From NCBI RefSeq assembly GCF_013032505.1, contig NZ_WQCG01000003.1, positions 496,001-560,000 of the forward strand: a stretch of DNA of 64,000 bases, in the 5' to 3' direction. A program made the position numbers and the translations under genes. Positions 8,396-16,768 of this stretch are shown here, piece after piece. The notes beneath the pieces were generated by a model, which worked only from the letters and a program-made list of their open reading frames with translations, did not search any database and was not told the DNA's origin. Numbering within the stretch: the first letter of the stretch is position 1; every line of letters starts with the position of its first letter. The DNA comes from Ruegeria atlantica (GTDB lineage: Bacteria; Pseudomonadota; Alphaproteobacteria; Rhodobacterales; Rhodobacteraceae).

Positions 8396-9270
8396 GAAAG
8401 CCAGCCTTTGGATTCTTCCTTAAGGAATGACAGAAATGCCTGCACTTTGGTTGTTCGGTGCAGATCGACATGGGTCACCAGCCACAATTTACCGAACCAT
8501 TCGGGCAATGGCTCAATAACTTCGACAAGATCCGGATCGCGCGACGCCTCCCACCGGGCCATGAAACCAATCCCAGCCCCGGCCAGAACGGCCTCACGCA
8601 TGCAGAAATTGTTGGTGCAGCGGAACGCAATGGCTTCGGCAGGGACTGTCGCGCGCAACCATTTGGAAAACGGTGCTCGGCTGTTTTCATCATCCGTACC
8701 GACAAACAGGTGGTCTGCGAATTCATCAAGGTTCGCTGGTTTTCCCCGGCGTTCGATGTAAGACTTGCTGGCGAAAAGCCCCACTTCCTGTTCAATAAAG
8801 GGCTGCACGACGTTGTCGGGTTGGTCCGGGGCAGCACCCGCCCGGATGGCTACATGCGCCTCGCCGTATTCCAAACGGAACAGGCGGTCACCGGTCAGGT
8901 ATCGCACGATCAGACCCGGATGCATTGATTGAAACTTGGACAGGGCCGGAACGACTAATGGCGCTAATGAGGCCAGAGAAGTAACTACCAATTCGCCCGA
9001 GACGTCATCGCCGCGCCCTTTCATTCGGCCCACCAACTGGTTGAACTGATCCTCGGTGGCCTGCGCCACACGCAAAAGGTCCTCGCCAGCGTCGGTGGGC
9101 GTGTAACCCCGTGCGTGGCGCTGGAACAGTTTGACGCCCAATCGCGCCTCGATCGCGTCAATATGACGGATCACGGTGGCGTGGTGCACGCCCAATATCT
9201 CGGCCGCGCCGCTGACGGTGCCCATCCGGGCAACCTGATAGGCGGTTTTGACTTCGTCCCAATTATCCAT
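8392..9270 (-). CDS. LysR-family transcriptional regulator
   Basis: 292 residues. The N-terminal 60 are the LTTR helix-turn-helix (GTVSGAAEILGVHHATVIRH), followed by a linker helix and a two-lobed effector domain. It is divergent from the azoreductase gene and shares with it a 119-bp intergenic region that holds a perfect inverted repeat (9294-9310). It also overlaps the downstream EamA gene. Likely targets are therefore itself, the exporter and the azoreductase; the inducer is unknown. Confidence 0.88.
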   Translation of the reverse strand: MDNWDEVKTAYQVARMGTVSGAAEILGVHHATVIRHIDAIEARLGVKLFQRHARGYTPTDAGEDLLRVAQATEDQFNQLVGRMKGRGDDVSGELVVTSLASLAPLVVPALSKFQSMHPGLIVRYLTGDRLFRLEYGEAHVAIRAGAAPDQPDNVVQPFIEQEVGLFASKSYIERRGKPANLDEFADHLFVGTDDENSRAPFSKWLRATVPAEAIAFRCTNNFCMREAVLAGAGIGFMARWEASRDPDLVEVIEPLPEWFGKLWLVTHVDLHRTTKVQAFLSFLKEESKGWLS

Positions 9271-9293
9271 CGACTAGGCCCATTGTGCAAATT

Positions 9294-9310
9294 CCAACAA
9301 TGCATGTTGG
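9294..9310. promoter_or_regulatory. LysR operator candidate in the lysR/azoR intergenic region
   Basis: CCAACA-ATGCA-TGTTGG is a perfect 6-bp inverted repeat with 5-bp spacer, embedding the T-N11-A pattern of LysR-type binding sites. It lies 24 bp upstream of the LysR start and 80 bp before the azoreductase start. Confidence 0.55.
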
Positions 9311-9389
9311 TATATCTGCGTTTCGTTCGCTGACGCAACACTCATATTGGGACCGGAAGCAGATTCCCCGCCAAAAAGGAAACCCTGAC

Positions 9390-9971
9390 ATGACCAAGAC
9401 CATCCTGCATATCGACGCCTCAGCCCGCCGCACCGGGTCCGCCACCCGTGACCTTTCCAGCCAGATTATCCGGCACCTTGGGGCTGATCGCATTATCCGC
9501 CGCGATCTGGCAAGCCCGCTGCCGTTACTGACAGAAGACTGGATCAACGCCAACTTCACCCCTGCAGATCAACGCGATGAGCTTCAGCGCGACCTGCTGG
9601 CCCTGTCGGACGAATTGGTCAATGAGTTGCAAAACGCCGACACCATCGTGATCGGGCTACCGATCTACAACTTTTCGGTGCCTGCGGCCTTCAAAGCCTG
9701 GATCGACCTGGTCGCCCGTGTGGGTCTGACCTTTGCCTATACAGAAAGCGGTCCCAAAGGCTTGCTGGACGGCAAGCGCGCGGTTCTGGCTATCGCCTCT
9801 GGCGGCACCGAAGTTGGGTCCGAGATCGACTTTGCCACCAACTATGCCAAACACGTTCTTGGATTCATCGGCATCCATGAAGTCGAAGTCATCGCCGCAG
9901 ACAAGATGGCGCTGGATGCAGAAACTACGCTAGCGAATGCCCAAAAAGCGGTAACTCAGCTGGCGGCCTGA
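9390..9971 (+). CDS. azoR: FMN-dependent NADH-azoreductase / quinone reductase
   Basis: 193 residues from the ATG at 9390, preceded by AAGGAAACC. Flavodoxin-like fold: IDASARRTGSATRDLS binds the FMN phosphate, and GLPIYNFSVPAAFKAWIDL matches the AcpD/AzoR family. The enzyme reduces quinones and azo or nitro compounds by two-electron transfer from NAD(P)H, which protects against electrophilic stress. The divergent LysR gene probably controls it. Confidence 0.9.
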   Translation: MTKTILHIDASARRTGSATRDLSSQIIRHLGADRIIRRDLASPLPLLTEDWINANFTPADQRDELQRDLLALSDELVNELQNADTIVIGLPIYNFSVPAAFKAWIDLVARVGLTFAYTESGPKGLLDGKRAVLAIASGGTEVGSEIDFATNYAKHVLGFIGIHEVEVIAADKMALDAETTLANAQKAVTQLAA

Positions 9972-10043
9972 TCAAACTCTGGCCTTTATCTTGTGGAGCG
10001 TCCAGTCTGCATCGGATCAAGATTTGCAGACTGGGCATTCAAT

Positions 10044-10784
10044 ATGAAGAAAATCGGCATTCTGGGCGGCGTGGGCTGGGCCTCTACCGTAGACTACTAC
10101 CGAGCCATTGCAGAGGGGGCCAGCCGCCACTTCGCGGAACGTGGACACGGCTCGCCCCTGCCAATCCCACCGATGACAATCGAATCCGTTACGCAGGCCA
10201 AAACCCGAGCCTTGCGCGGCACCGCCGGTGACGAAGCCAGCTGGGCTGAATTCGATGCGGTGTTTCACGAGGCCCTGCTTACGCTCGAAAACGCGCGCTG
10301 CGACTTTGCCATCATTGCCTCGAATACTCCGCACGCCCGGCTACATGCTATCCGGCAGGGCATCACCATGCCCATTCTCAGCATTTTCGATGCGACCGCT
10401 GACGCCGCGGCCTCAACCGGGGCATCCACAGCCCTGGTTCTGGGAACGACGGTAACGATGCAAGCCACCAATTATTCAGACCGATTGGCGGCCGAGGGGA
10501 TTATTGCAAATGATCGTCTGCCCGAAACAGAAATCGCCGAGATGCAGGCCATGATCGACAGCGACTTTTACGGTGGAGCGTCGGACACAGCGCGAGGAAG
10601 ACTCCTGGCTTTCTGTGACAGGCACGCGAAACCCGGAACGGCGATCCTGCTGGCCTGTACCGAGCTGCCTCTGGCTTTCCCGGATCATCTGGACGATCCG
10701 ATGTTTGAGGCGGACGGGCACCTTTTCATCAACCCATCCGCAGCCCATGTTACCGCCGCATTGACTGAGGCATTGGGCGACTGA
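10044..10784 (+). CDS. aspartate/glutamate racemase-family protein
   Basis: 246 residues from the ATG at 10044 (MKKIGILGGVGWASTVDYY). The family uses two opposed acid/base cysteines. Here the first site reads IASNTPH with Ser93 where classic members have Cys; the second Cys is kept (C205 in LLACTELPL). Relatives with Thr or Ser at the first site, such as E. coli YgeA, racemise broader or other amino acids, so the substrate is uncertain. No linked catabolic gene; azoR lies 72 bp upstream on the same strand. Confidence 0.8.
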   Translation: MKKIGILGGVGWASTVDYYRAIAEGASRHFAERGHGSPLPIPPMTIESVTQAKTRALRGTAGDEASWAEFDAVFHEALLTLENARCDFAIIASNTPHARLHAIRQGITMPILSIFDATADAAASTGASTALVLGTTVTMQATNYSDRLAAEGIIANDRLPETEIAEMQAMIDSDFYGGASDTARGRLLAFCDRHAKPGTAILLACTELPLAFPDHLDDPMFEADGHLFINPSAAHVTAALTEALGD

Positions 10785-11315
10785 TCAGGGCAACCAGATT
10801 ACGTCGCACCCGATGCGGTCAAAGAACGCCATCAAATCAATACGGGACATCGCCACGGTCCGATCATTGACGAGCGGGTGCATATTGATCACATCTGCCT
10901 GGTTCGCGGCGTTGTCCATAAAGAAACGAACATTGTGTTCTACACCGTTTATCATAGCCAATGGGCTCACTGCTCCAGGGCGGATGCCAAGGTTCTGAAA
11001 CAGCCGGTCCGCCGATCCGAAGGACAGGTTGCCGATCCCAAGTTTTGCTCCAAGTGCCTTCAGATCGATCTCGCGACTTTGCTCCAGCGTCACAAGATAA
11101 TTCCGCTTTTTCTTGTCGCGAAGGTACAGGTTTTTGATCCGGAGAGTGTTTTCACCCGGAACCAAAAACTCCTTTTCGACCCCTTTCGCATCTTCAACCG
11201 TGCGCAGCGGGATATGCGAATGCAGACGATAGCTAAAGCCCCAGTCATCCAACTGCCCCAACAGCGCGTCAGAACTGAGCGGCAAAGTGTCCTGAAAAGC
11301 GGATGATGCGTCCAT
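10785..11315 (-). CDS. prolyl-tRNA editing protein (ProXp-ala/YbaK family)
   Basis: 176 residues from the ATG at 11315, preceded by the strong CAGGAGGTTCCC. Free-standing INS-like editing domain: RIKNLYLRDKKKRNYLV and SPLAMIN with HNVRFFMD match the ProXp-ala (PrdX) subgroup, which hydrolyses Ala mischarged on tRNA(Pro). The conserved Lys of the KNLYLRDKK block is present. It is convergent with the racemase gene, with stops adjacent. Confidence 0.85.
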   Translation of the reverse strand: MDASSAFQDTLPLSSDALLGQLDDWGFSYRLHSHIPLRTVEDAKGVEKEFLVPGENTLRIKNLYLRDKKKRNYLVTLEQSREIDLKALGAKLGIGNLSFGSADRLFQNLGIRPGAVSPLAMINGVEHNVRFFMDNAANQADVINMHPLVNDRTVAMSRIDLMAFFDRIGCDVIWLP

Positions 11316-11403
11316 GGGAACCTCCTGTTGGATGCGCTCATCGCGCAACACGAGGATGAATTCAAGCCACGACAGTGCCAAAATTCAGTGTTAGCGTGCC
11401 GCC

Positions 11404-11922
11404 ATGAAAGTGACGCGCAACACCCCGAACCAACTGATCCTGACCAACACGCCATGGTTCATCGGCATCACGCTGGTGCTCTTTGTCCTCTGTTTTGTTG
11501 GGGCTGGTTTATTCATGGTCAGCGACGGAGGCGAGGGCATATTGTTCGGCATCTTCTTTGCGCTGTTCGGTGGCGGGTTGGGCTTTGGCGCATTCTGCGT
11601 CTTTGTGCGCCGCGTACAGGTCATATTGGACCGCAACAGCAATAGTATCTTGATCCGTCGCCAATCGATCTTTGGATATGACGCAGTAAAACATGAGTTG
11701 TCGAACCTGTCCCATGCTGAGGTGGAAACGACCACCTCGACCCGCGACACAACCACGTCCAAAATGCATCGCCCCGTTCTGATCCTTGAAAAAGGCATGA
11801 GTGCTGGTCGTCACCCGATCGTCGAAGCCTATGTCAGCGGGCGCGGTGCACAGCGGATGGTTGATGCGGTCAACAGCTGGCTACCCGCGCGAGAGGTTGA
11901 CTCGGACAGCCAATCGGCCTAA
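11404..11922 (+). CDS. two-helix membrane protein, function unknown
   Basis: 172 residues. Two adjacent membrane helices (about 17-40 and 46-67) separated by a short polar turn, then a cytoplasmic beta-rich domain of about 100 residues (VQVILDRNSNSILIRRQSIF) that resembles PH-like or DUF3592-type membrane-anchored folds. No catalytic motif. Single gene between the convergent editing protein and the ffh leader. Confidence 0.6.
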   Translation: MKVTRNTPNQLILTNTPWFIGITLVLFVLCFVGAGLFMVSDGGEGILFGIFFALFGGGLGFGAFCVFVRRVQVILDRNSNSILIRRQSIFGYDAVKHELSNLSHAEVETTTSTRDTTTSKMHRPVLILEKGMSAGRHPIVEAYVSGRGAQRMVDAVNSWLPAREVDSDSQSA

Positions 11923-11937
11923 ATCGCCGTCCAACAT

Positions 11938-12053
11938 CCGGAAGCGTCTGATCTTCCGGTCCCTTGAGTCGTTCAGGGATCGCCCCCCACCAGCGTGTCA
12001 CGCCCGTGGGGGCAATTGTGCATTTAACCGGCGCTTCCTACCTAGGAAGAGCC
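11938..12053 (+). promoter_or_regulatory. stem-loop-rich leader upstream of ffh
   Basis: Three hairpins lie in a row: CCGGAAG/CTTCCGG (11938-11959, 8-nt loop), CCCCCAC/GTGGGGG (11984-12012), and GGC-G-CTTCCTA-CC-TAGGAAG-A-GCC (12030-12053). None is followed by a T-run, so they are not ordinary terminators. The last one ends 30 bp before the ffh start. Could be a structured 5' UTR. It does not contain the GGTCAGG...GGAAGCAGCC core of SRP RNA. Confidence 0.4.
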
Positions 12054-12083
12054 ATCAGATAACCGGCTAAGGAGGCCGAAGGC

Positions 12084-13589
12084 ATGTTTGAAAATCTATC
12101 CGAACGCCTTTCTGGCGTCTTTGACCGGCTGACCAAACAGGGTGCCCTGTCCGAGGAAGACGTCAAGACCGCCCTGCGCGAGGTTCGGGTTGCCCTGCTT
12201 GAGGCTGACGTCTCTCTGCCGGTTGCGCGCGAATTCGTTAAGAAAGTTCAGGAACAGGCCACCGGTCAGGCGGTCACCAAGTCGATCACTCCGGGCCAGC
12301 AAGTCGTCAAGATTGTGCATGACGCGCTGGTCGATACCCTGCGCGGCGAGGAAGACCCCGGCGCACTGAAAGTCGACAACCCGCCTGCCCCGATCCTGAT
12401 GGTCGGTCTGCAAGGTTCAGGTAAGACGACCACTACTGGTAAACTGGCCAAACGCCTGAAAGAGAAAGAGGGCAAAAAGGTCCTGATGGCCTCGCTGGAC
12501 GTCTATCGCCCGGCGGCGATGGATCAGCTGGCCGTTCTGGGCACGCAGGTTGGCGTGGACACTCTGCCGATCGTGCCCGGTCAGAAACCTGTCGATATCG
12601 CCAAGCGTGCCAAGCAGCAGGCGACGCTGGGCGGCTATGACGTCTATATGCTCGACACCGCGGGCCGTCTGCATATCGACGAAGTTCTGATGGACGAGGT
12701 CGAGCAGGTCCGAAACGCGGTCGATCCACGCGAGACCCTGTTGGTCGTCGACGGCCTGACCGGACAGGTCGCCGTTGAGGTCGCTGAAGAGTTTGACGCC
12801 AAGGTCGGCATCTCGGGCGTGGTCTTGACCCGGATGGACGGCGACGGGCGCGGCGGTGCGGCACTGTCGATGCGAGCGGTCACCGGCAAGCCGATCCGCT
12901 TTGTGGGCTTGGGCGAGAAGATGGACGCGCTCGAAACCTTCGAGCCAGACCGGATCGCCGGTCGTATTCTGGGCATGGGCGACATCGTTGCCCTGGTCGA
13001 AAAAGCCCAGGAAACGATGGAGATGGAACAGACCGAGCGCATGATGAAGCGCATGGTCAAAGGTCAGTTCAACATGAACGACCTGAAAATGCAGCTGGAA
13101 CAGATGATCCAGATGGGCGGCATGCAAGGCATGATGGGCATGATGCCGGGCATGGGAAAGATGGCCAAACAGGTCGAAGAAGCGGGCATGGATGACAAGG
13201 TGCTCAAGCGCCAGATCGCCATGATCCAGTCAATGACCAAACGCGAACGCGCCAACCCGCAACTGCTTCAGGCGAGCCGCAAGAAACGCATCGCCGCCGG
13301 TTCGGGTATGGAGGTAAGCGACCTCAACAAGCTGCTCAAGATGCACCGGCAGATGTCGGACATGATGAAGAAGATGGGCAAGATGGGCAAAGGCAAGATG
13401 CTGAAACAGGCCATGAAAGGCATGTTCGGCAAAGGCGGCCCCTCGCCCGAGGAAATGGCCGCGGGTATGGATCCCAAAGCGTTGGAACAGGCGGCCAAGG
13501 CAATGGGTGGCAAGATGCCCGGTATGCCTGGCATGGGCGGCGGCATGGCTCTGCCTCCGGGTCTGAGCGGATTTGGAAAGAAAAAGTGA
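12084..13589 (+). CDS. ffh: signal recognition particle protein Ffh
   Basis: 501 residues. N domain (1-90), G domain with P-loop GLQGSGKTTTTGKLA (about 110-124), DTAGR and TRMDG motifs, and a methionine-rich M domain (about 320-460; QMGGMQGMMGMMPGMGKM) that binds SRP RNA and signal sequences. The C-terminus has an additional Gly/Met-rich tail. Directs ribosomes making inner-membrane proteins to FtsY. GGAGGCCGAAGGC precedes the ATG. Its stop overlaps the next reading frame as GTGA. Confidence 0.97.
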   Translation: MFENLSERLSGVFDRLTKQGALSEEDVKTALREVRVALLEADVSLPVAREFVKKVQEQATGQAVTKSITPGQQVVKIVHDALVDTLRGEEDPGALKVDNPPAPILMVGLQGSGKTTTTGKLAKRLKEKEGKKVLMASLDVYRPAAMDQLAVLGTQVGVDTLPIVPGQKPVDIAKRAKQQATLGGYDVYMLDTAGRLHIDEVLMDEVEQVRNAVDPRETLLVVDGLTGQVAVEVAEEFDAKVGISGVVLTRMDGDGRGGAALSMRAVTGKPIRFVGLGEKMDALETFEPDRIAGRILGMGDIVALVEKAQETMEMEQTERMMKRMVKGQFNMNDLKMQLEQMIQMGGMQGMMGMMPGMGKMAKQVEEAGMDDKVLKRQIAMIQSMTKRERANPQLLQASRKKRIAAGSGMEVSDLNKLLKMHRQMSDMMKKMGKMGKGKMLKQAMKGMFGKGGPSPEEMAAGMDPKALEQAAKAMGGKMPGMPGMGGGMALPPGLSGFGKKK

Positions 13590-13630
13590 CGCCAGCACGC
13601 TGCACCCTGCCCCCGTCCGGAAAGGCGGCG

Positions 13631-14143
13631 ATGGCAGCAGCGCAATATCGCGCGGCCCTGCCGGTCATTCAGACCCGGCGGCTGGTCTTGCGCGCGCCCA
13701 CTTTGGACGACCTGCCGGTGTGGACGTCAGTCTGTGCAGAAAGCTTTGGCGACACTAAGCAAGAAGCCTGGACCGAGTTTTCCTACTATACCTCCGGCTG
13801 GCTTCTGCATGGTCATGGACTGTTCTCAGTCACTTTAAAAGACGTCGGTCAGGTCATTGGCTTTGTCATTCTGGGCTTGGAATGGGACGATCAAGAACCC
13901 GAGCTTGGCTATGTTTTCAGCGCCGAATACCGCAAGCAAGGCTACGCTACTGAGGCCTGTACTGCCGTTCGCGACTTCGGTTTTGACCTGCTCGGGTCCG
14001 GCCAGTTCGTAAGCTATGTGTCGGCATCCAACGCCCGCTCGAATGCGCTGGCTCAACGCCTTGGTGCGTCCCGTGACGCCACGGCCGAGAGCGCCTTTGA
14101 CGCAGACCAGCATGTCTGGCGCTATGGCGAGGTGCCGGCATGA
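13631..14143 (+). CDS. GNAT acetyltransferase 1 of 3 (RimJ/RimL-like)
   Basis: About 170 residues from the ATG at 13631, which has GGAAAGG 6 bp upstream; a GTG at 13586 that overlaps the ffh stop is an equally possible start. Acetyltransf_3 fold with IQTRRLVLRAPTLDDL opening and acetyl-CoA loop region RKQGYATEAC. First of three consecutive paralogues. RimJ/RimL relatives acetylate ribosomal protein N-termini, others modify antibiotics or metabolites; substrate here unknown. Confidence 0.85.
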   Translation: MAAAQYRAALPVIQTRRLVLRAPTLDDLPVWTSVCAESFGDTKQEAWTEFSYYTSGWLLHGHGLFSVTLKDVGQVIGFVILGLEWDDQEPELGYVFSAEYRKQGYATEACTAVRDFGFDLLGSGQFVSYVSASNARSNALAQRLGASRDATAESAFDADQHVWRYGEVPA

Positions 14144-14691
14144 CACTTTCCATGGCGATCCCGACGCTGGAAACCGAACGCCTGATCATGCGTGCGCCCC
14201 GCGAGACTGACTTCGCAGCCGAGGCCGAGTTCTTTGTCAGCGACGCCTCAAAATTCGTCGGCGGCCCAAAACGCCCGGACGAAACATGGCGCGCAATGGC
14301 GATGCTGCTGGGCCATTGGGCCATGCGCGGCTATGGATTCTGGGGCGTCGAGGAAAAAACCACCGGCACCTATGTCGGCCATGTGGGCCTGTGGTTCCCA
14401 CATAGTTGGCCCGAGCCCGAAATCGGCTGGACGTTGATGAATAACGCCACCGGCAAAGGTTACGCGACCGAGGCCGCTCTCGCCGCGCGAGCGCATGCCT
14501 ATGATGTGCTGGGGTGGGAAACGGCAATTTCTCTGATCGACCCGGACAATCTGGGCAGCAAGGCCGTGGCCGAAAGGCTGGGCGCGCAGTTTGATTATAC
14601 CTACGAACACCCGGGTTTCGGTACAATGCAGGTCTGGCGGCACCCTGCCCCGGCCGATCTGGTGAATGGCGGGATCGAGGCCTACTCATGA
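14140..14691 (+). CDS. GNAT acetyltransferase 2 of 3
   Basis: 183 residues, start ATG overlapping the previous stop (ATGA). Opening TLETERLIMRAPRETD and acetyl-CoA loop GKGYATEAALAARA are typical of Acetyltransf_3. The SKFVGGPKRP segment after the first helix is shared with the third copy (SRMVGGPKTP), so copies 2 and 3 are closest to each other. Translationally coupled to both neighbours. Confidence 0.87.
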   Translation: MTLSMAIPTLETERLIMRAPRETDFAAEAEFFVSDASKFVGGPKRPDETWRAMAMLLGHWAMRGYGFWGVEEKTTGTYVGHVGLWFPHSWPEPEIGWTLMNNATGKGYATEAALAARAHAYDVLGWETAISLIDPDNLGSKAVAERLGAQFDYTYEHPGFGTMQVWRHPAPADLVNGGIEAYS

Positions 14692-15239
14692 CGTCGTACA
14701 CCATCCCCACCGTTGAAACAGAAAACCTGATCCTGCGGGCACCACAAGAAGGTGATCTGCCCGCAATGACGGCTTTCTTCGCGTCGGAACGCAGCCGTAT
14801 GGTCGGTGGACCAAAAACTCCGCTGGAGGCATGGCGGTCGCTTTTGGGCCGGTTCGGGCACTGGGCCATCATGGGTTACGGCGGTTGGCACATCGTTGAA
14901 AAGGCAAGCGGCGCGTTTGCAGGCTGGACCGGGATCATCAACGCCCCGGGCTGGGATGAGCCGGAATTGGGTTGGGTCGTTTTCGACGGCTTCGAAGGCA
15001 AGGGCATTGCGTACGAAGCTGCGATGGCTGCCCGCGACTATGCTGCCCAACACCAGGGGGTGAACGGCCCGATCTCATACATCGCCCACGCGAATGACCG
15101 CTCGCGTGCTTTGGCCGAACGTCTTGGTGCCACTTATGAGCGCGAAGGCGAGGTTGTGGGCGAACGCTGTCAGGTTTGGCGGCACCCGAAACTCGATACT
15201 ACTGACACCGCTTTGACCGCTGAGAGGACCGGCCAATGA
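14688..15239 (+). CDS. GNAT acetyltransferase 3 of 3
   Basis: 183 residues, again starting in an ATGA overlap and ending in another ATGA overlap with the chorismate mutase. TVETENLILRAPQEGD opening, and FEGKGIAYEAAMAARDY as the acetyl-CoA pyrophosphate loop. Same length as copy 2. The chain of 4-bp overlaps from ffh to the mutase suggests one transcript. Confidence 0.87.
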   Translation: MTSYTIPTVETENLILRAPQEGDLPAMTAFFASERSRMVGGPKTPLEAWRSLLGRFGHWAIMGYGGWHIVEKASGAFAGWTGIINAPGWDEPELGWVVFDGFEGKGIAYEAAMAARDYAAQHQGVNGPISYIAHANDRSRALAERLGATYEREGEVVGERCQVWRHPKLDTTDTALTAERTGQ

Positions 15240-15532
15240 ACAACCCTGTGACACGGGCTGCGACGTTGCTGAAAGAGCATCGCGAAAGCATTGATCGGCT
15301 GGACGCGATCCTTGTCTACACGTTGGGCGAGCGGTTCAAGCACACCCAGGCCGTTGGCAAGCTCAAGGCCGAACACGAACTTCCCCCGTCCGATCCTTCG
15401 CGCGAAGCCGCGCAGATCGCACGGTTAGAAGAACTGGCGAAAGAGGCCGATCTGGACCCCGATTTCGCCAAGGCTTTTCTGAATTTCATCATTCAGGAAG
15501 TCATCCGACACCACAAGAAACACCAGAACTAA
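15236..15532 (+). CDS. chorismate mutase, AroQ alpha type
   Basis: 98-residue all-helical domain that converts chorismate to prephenate for Phe/Tyr synthesis. The family residues can be seen: R in HRESIDRLD of helix 1, R in GERFKH, K in AVGKLK, D/R/E in SDPSREA, and Q in FIIQEVIR of the last helix. Monofunctional, with no prephenate dehydratase or DAHP synthase fused. Its place between acetyltransferases and rpsP is common in Rhodobacterales, to my recollection. Confidence 0.9.
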   Translation: MNNPVTRAATLLKEHRESIDRLDAILVYTLGERFKHTQAVGKLKAEHELPPSDPSREAAQIARLEELAKEADLDPDFAKAFLNFIIQEVIRHHKKHQN

Positions 15533-15574
15533 ACCGGTGAACCACCGGATACGCCATTCAAAGGAGATACCACC

Positions 15575-15964
15575 ATGGCAATGAAAATTCGTCTCGCCCG
15601 CGGCGGCTCGAAAAAGCGTCCTTTCTATCGCATCGTAGCGGCTGACAGCCGTATGCCCCGCGATGGTCGCTTCATCGAAAAGCTGGGCACCTATAACCCG
15701 CTGCTGCCCAAAGACAGCGAAGAGCGCGTGAAAATGAACATGGAGCGCGTTCAGTACTGGCTGGACCAGGGCGCACAGCCCACCGACCGTATCGCACGTA
15801 TGCTGGAAGCTGCCGGCACCCGCGACAAGGCCGAGCGCAACAACCCCAACAAGGGCACCCCGGGCAAGAAAGCTCAGGAACGCGCAGAAGAAAAAGCTGC
15901 AAAGGCTGCTGAAGCTGCCGAAGCGGCTGCTGCGCCGGCTGAAGAAGCAGCAGCAGAAGAGTAA
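15575..15964 (+). CDS. rpsP: 30S ribosomal protein S16
   Basis: 129 residues: canonical S16 ([32 protein letters not shown]) over residues 1-80, plus an Ala/Glu/Lys-rich C-terminal extension of about 45 residues as in other alphaproteobacteria. AAGGAGAT precedes the start. Starts the rpsP-rimM-trmD-rplS order seen in most bacteria, here with extra genes inserted. Confidence 0.97.
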   Translation: MAMKIRLARGGSKKRPFYRIVAADSRMPRDGRFIEKLGTYNPLLPKDSEERVKMNMERVQYWLDQGAQPTDRIARMLEAAGTRDKAERNNPNKGTPGKKAQERAEEKAAKAAEAAEAAAAPAEEAAAEE

Positions 15965-15976
15965 GCAGGTCGGCGC

Positions 15977-16612
15977 GTGCAGGATCAGGACTTCACCGAC
16001 GATTTTCGCACGCAGTTCGAACTGTTGATGCGGCTCCGGCGCGATGTGCGCCGGTTCCGCACCGATCCCGTGGACGAGGCGGTGCTGACGCGCTGCCTCG
16101 ACACATTTCGACTGGCCCCTTCAGTGGGGCTGAGCGAACCCTGGCGCGTCATTCGCGTCGAAAGCGAAGCGGCGCGTGCCGCAGCGCTGGAGAATTTCCA
16201 AAACGCCAACGAAACGGCCCTTGCGGGATACTCGGGTGACAAGGCGCTGAAATATAGCCGCCTCAAGCTGTCCGGCATGCAGGAAGCGCCTGTTCAGCTG
16301 GCCGTTTTCTCAGACGAGACGACCAACAAAGGACTTGGGCTGGGCGCGGGCACGATGCCCGAGATGCGCCGCTATTCCGTCGTTGCCGCGATCACCCTGT
16401 TCTGGCTTGCTTTGCGGGCCGAGGGGCTGGGGCTGGGCTGGGTTTCAATCCTTGATCCCGAACGGATGAAACGCGATCTGAGTGTGCCGGACGATTGGTC
16501 ATTGGTGGGCTACTACTGCGTGGGATGGCCCGAAGAAATGTCAGAAAGACCCGAACTTGAGCGCGCCGGCTGGGAACAGCGCAGCGCCCGGTTGCATATC
16601 GAAACCCGGTAA
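15977..16612 (+). CDS. bluB: 5,6-dimethylbenzimidazole synthase BluB
   Basis: 211-residue nitroreductase-fold enzyme that breaks down reduced FMN with O2 to make the lower ligand of vitamin B12. RRDVRRFRTDPV (about 19-30) binds the flavin phosphate, and LAPSVGLSEPWRVIRV is the BluB-type segment that separates it from ordinary nitroreductases. GTG start at 15977 with GCAGGT upstream. It sits within the ribosomal operon rather than with cobalamin genes, none of which is in the window. Confidence 0.9.
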   Translation: MQDQDFTDDFRTQFELLMRLRRDVRRFRTDPVDEAVLTRCLDTFRLAPSVGLSEPWRVIRVESEAARAAALENFQNANETALAGYSGDKALKYSRLKLSGMQEAPVQLAVFSDETTNKGLGLGAGTMPEMRRYSVVAAITLFWLALRAEGLGLGWVSILDPERMKRDLSVPDDWSLVGYYCVGWPEEMSERPELERAGWEQRSARLHIETR

Positions 16613-16618
16613 AGCCAG

Positions 16619-16768
16619 ATGTTCGGACTGATACGACTTCCCATCCTGCTGCTGATCGCCTTTATTGTGGGTGTGTTCTTTGAGCGCAACAATCAACGCG
16701 AGGCATGTGCCCCGCTGGGCGACTGGCAGGACGGGCTATGTGTAACGACGGAAGGGCCAAATGAGTGA
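16619..16768 (+). CDS. small single-helix membrane protein (49 aa)
   Basis: Short reading frame opening 6 bp after bluB and overlapping the rimM start by 8 bp. It encodes an N-terminal membrane helix ([18 protein letters not shown]), then a short polar domain with two Cys ([14 protein letters not shown]), which could be a disulfide on the periplasmic side. The tight fit between two genes and the membrane-Cys layout argue for a real gene. No family recognised; detection is by eye. Confidence 0.5.
   Translation: MFGLIRLPILLLIAFIVGVFFERNNQREACAPLGDWQDGLCVTTEGPNE

Noticed and set aside
11923..12083. SRP RNA (ffs) gene before ffh
   Set aside because: The hairpins lack the conserved GGTCAGG...GGAAGCAGCC core of SRP RNA.
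12417..13127. Minus-strand frame of 236 codons opposite ffh
   Set aside because: His/Gln-rich antisense frame of the ffh G and M domains.
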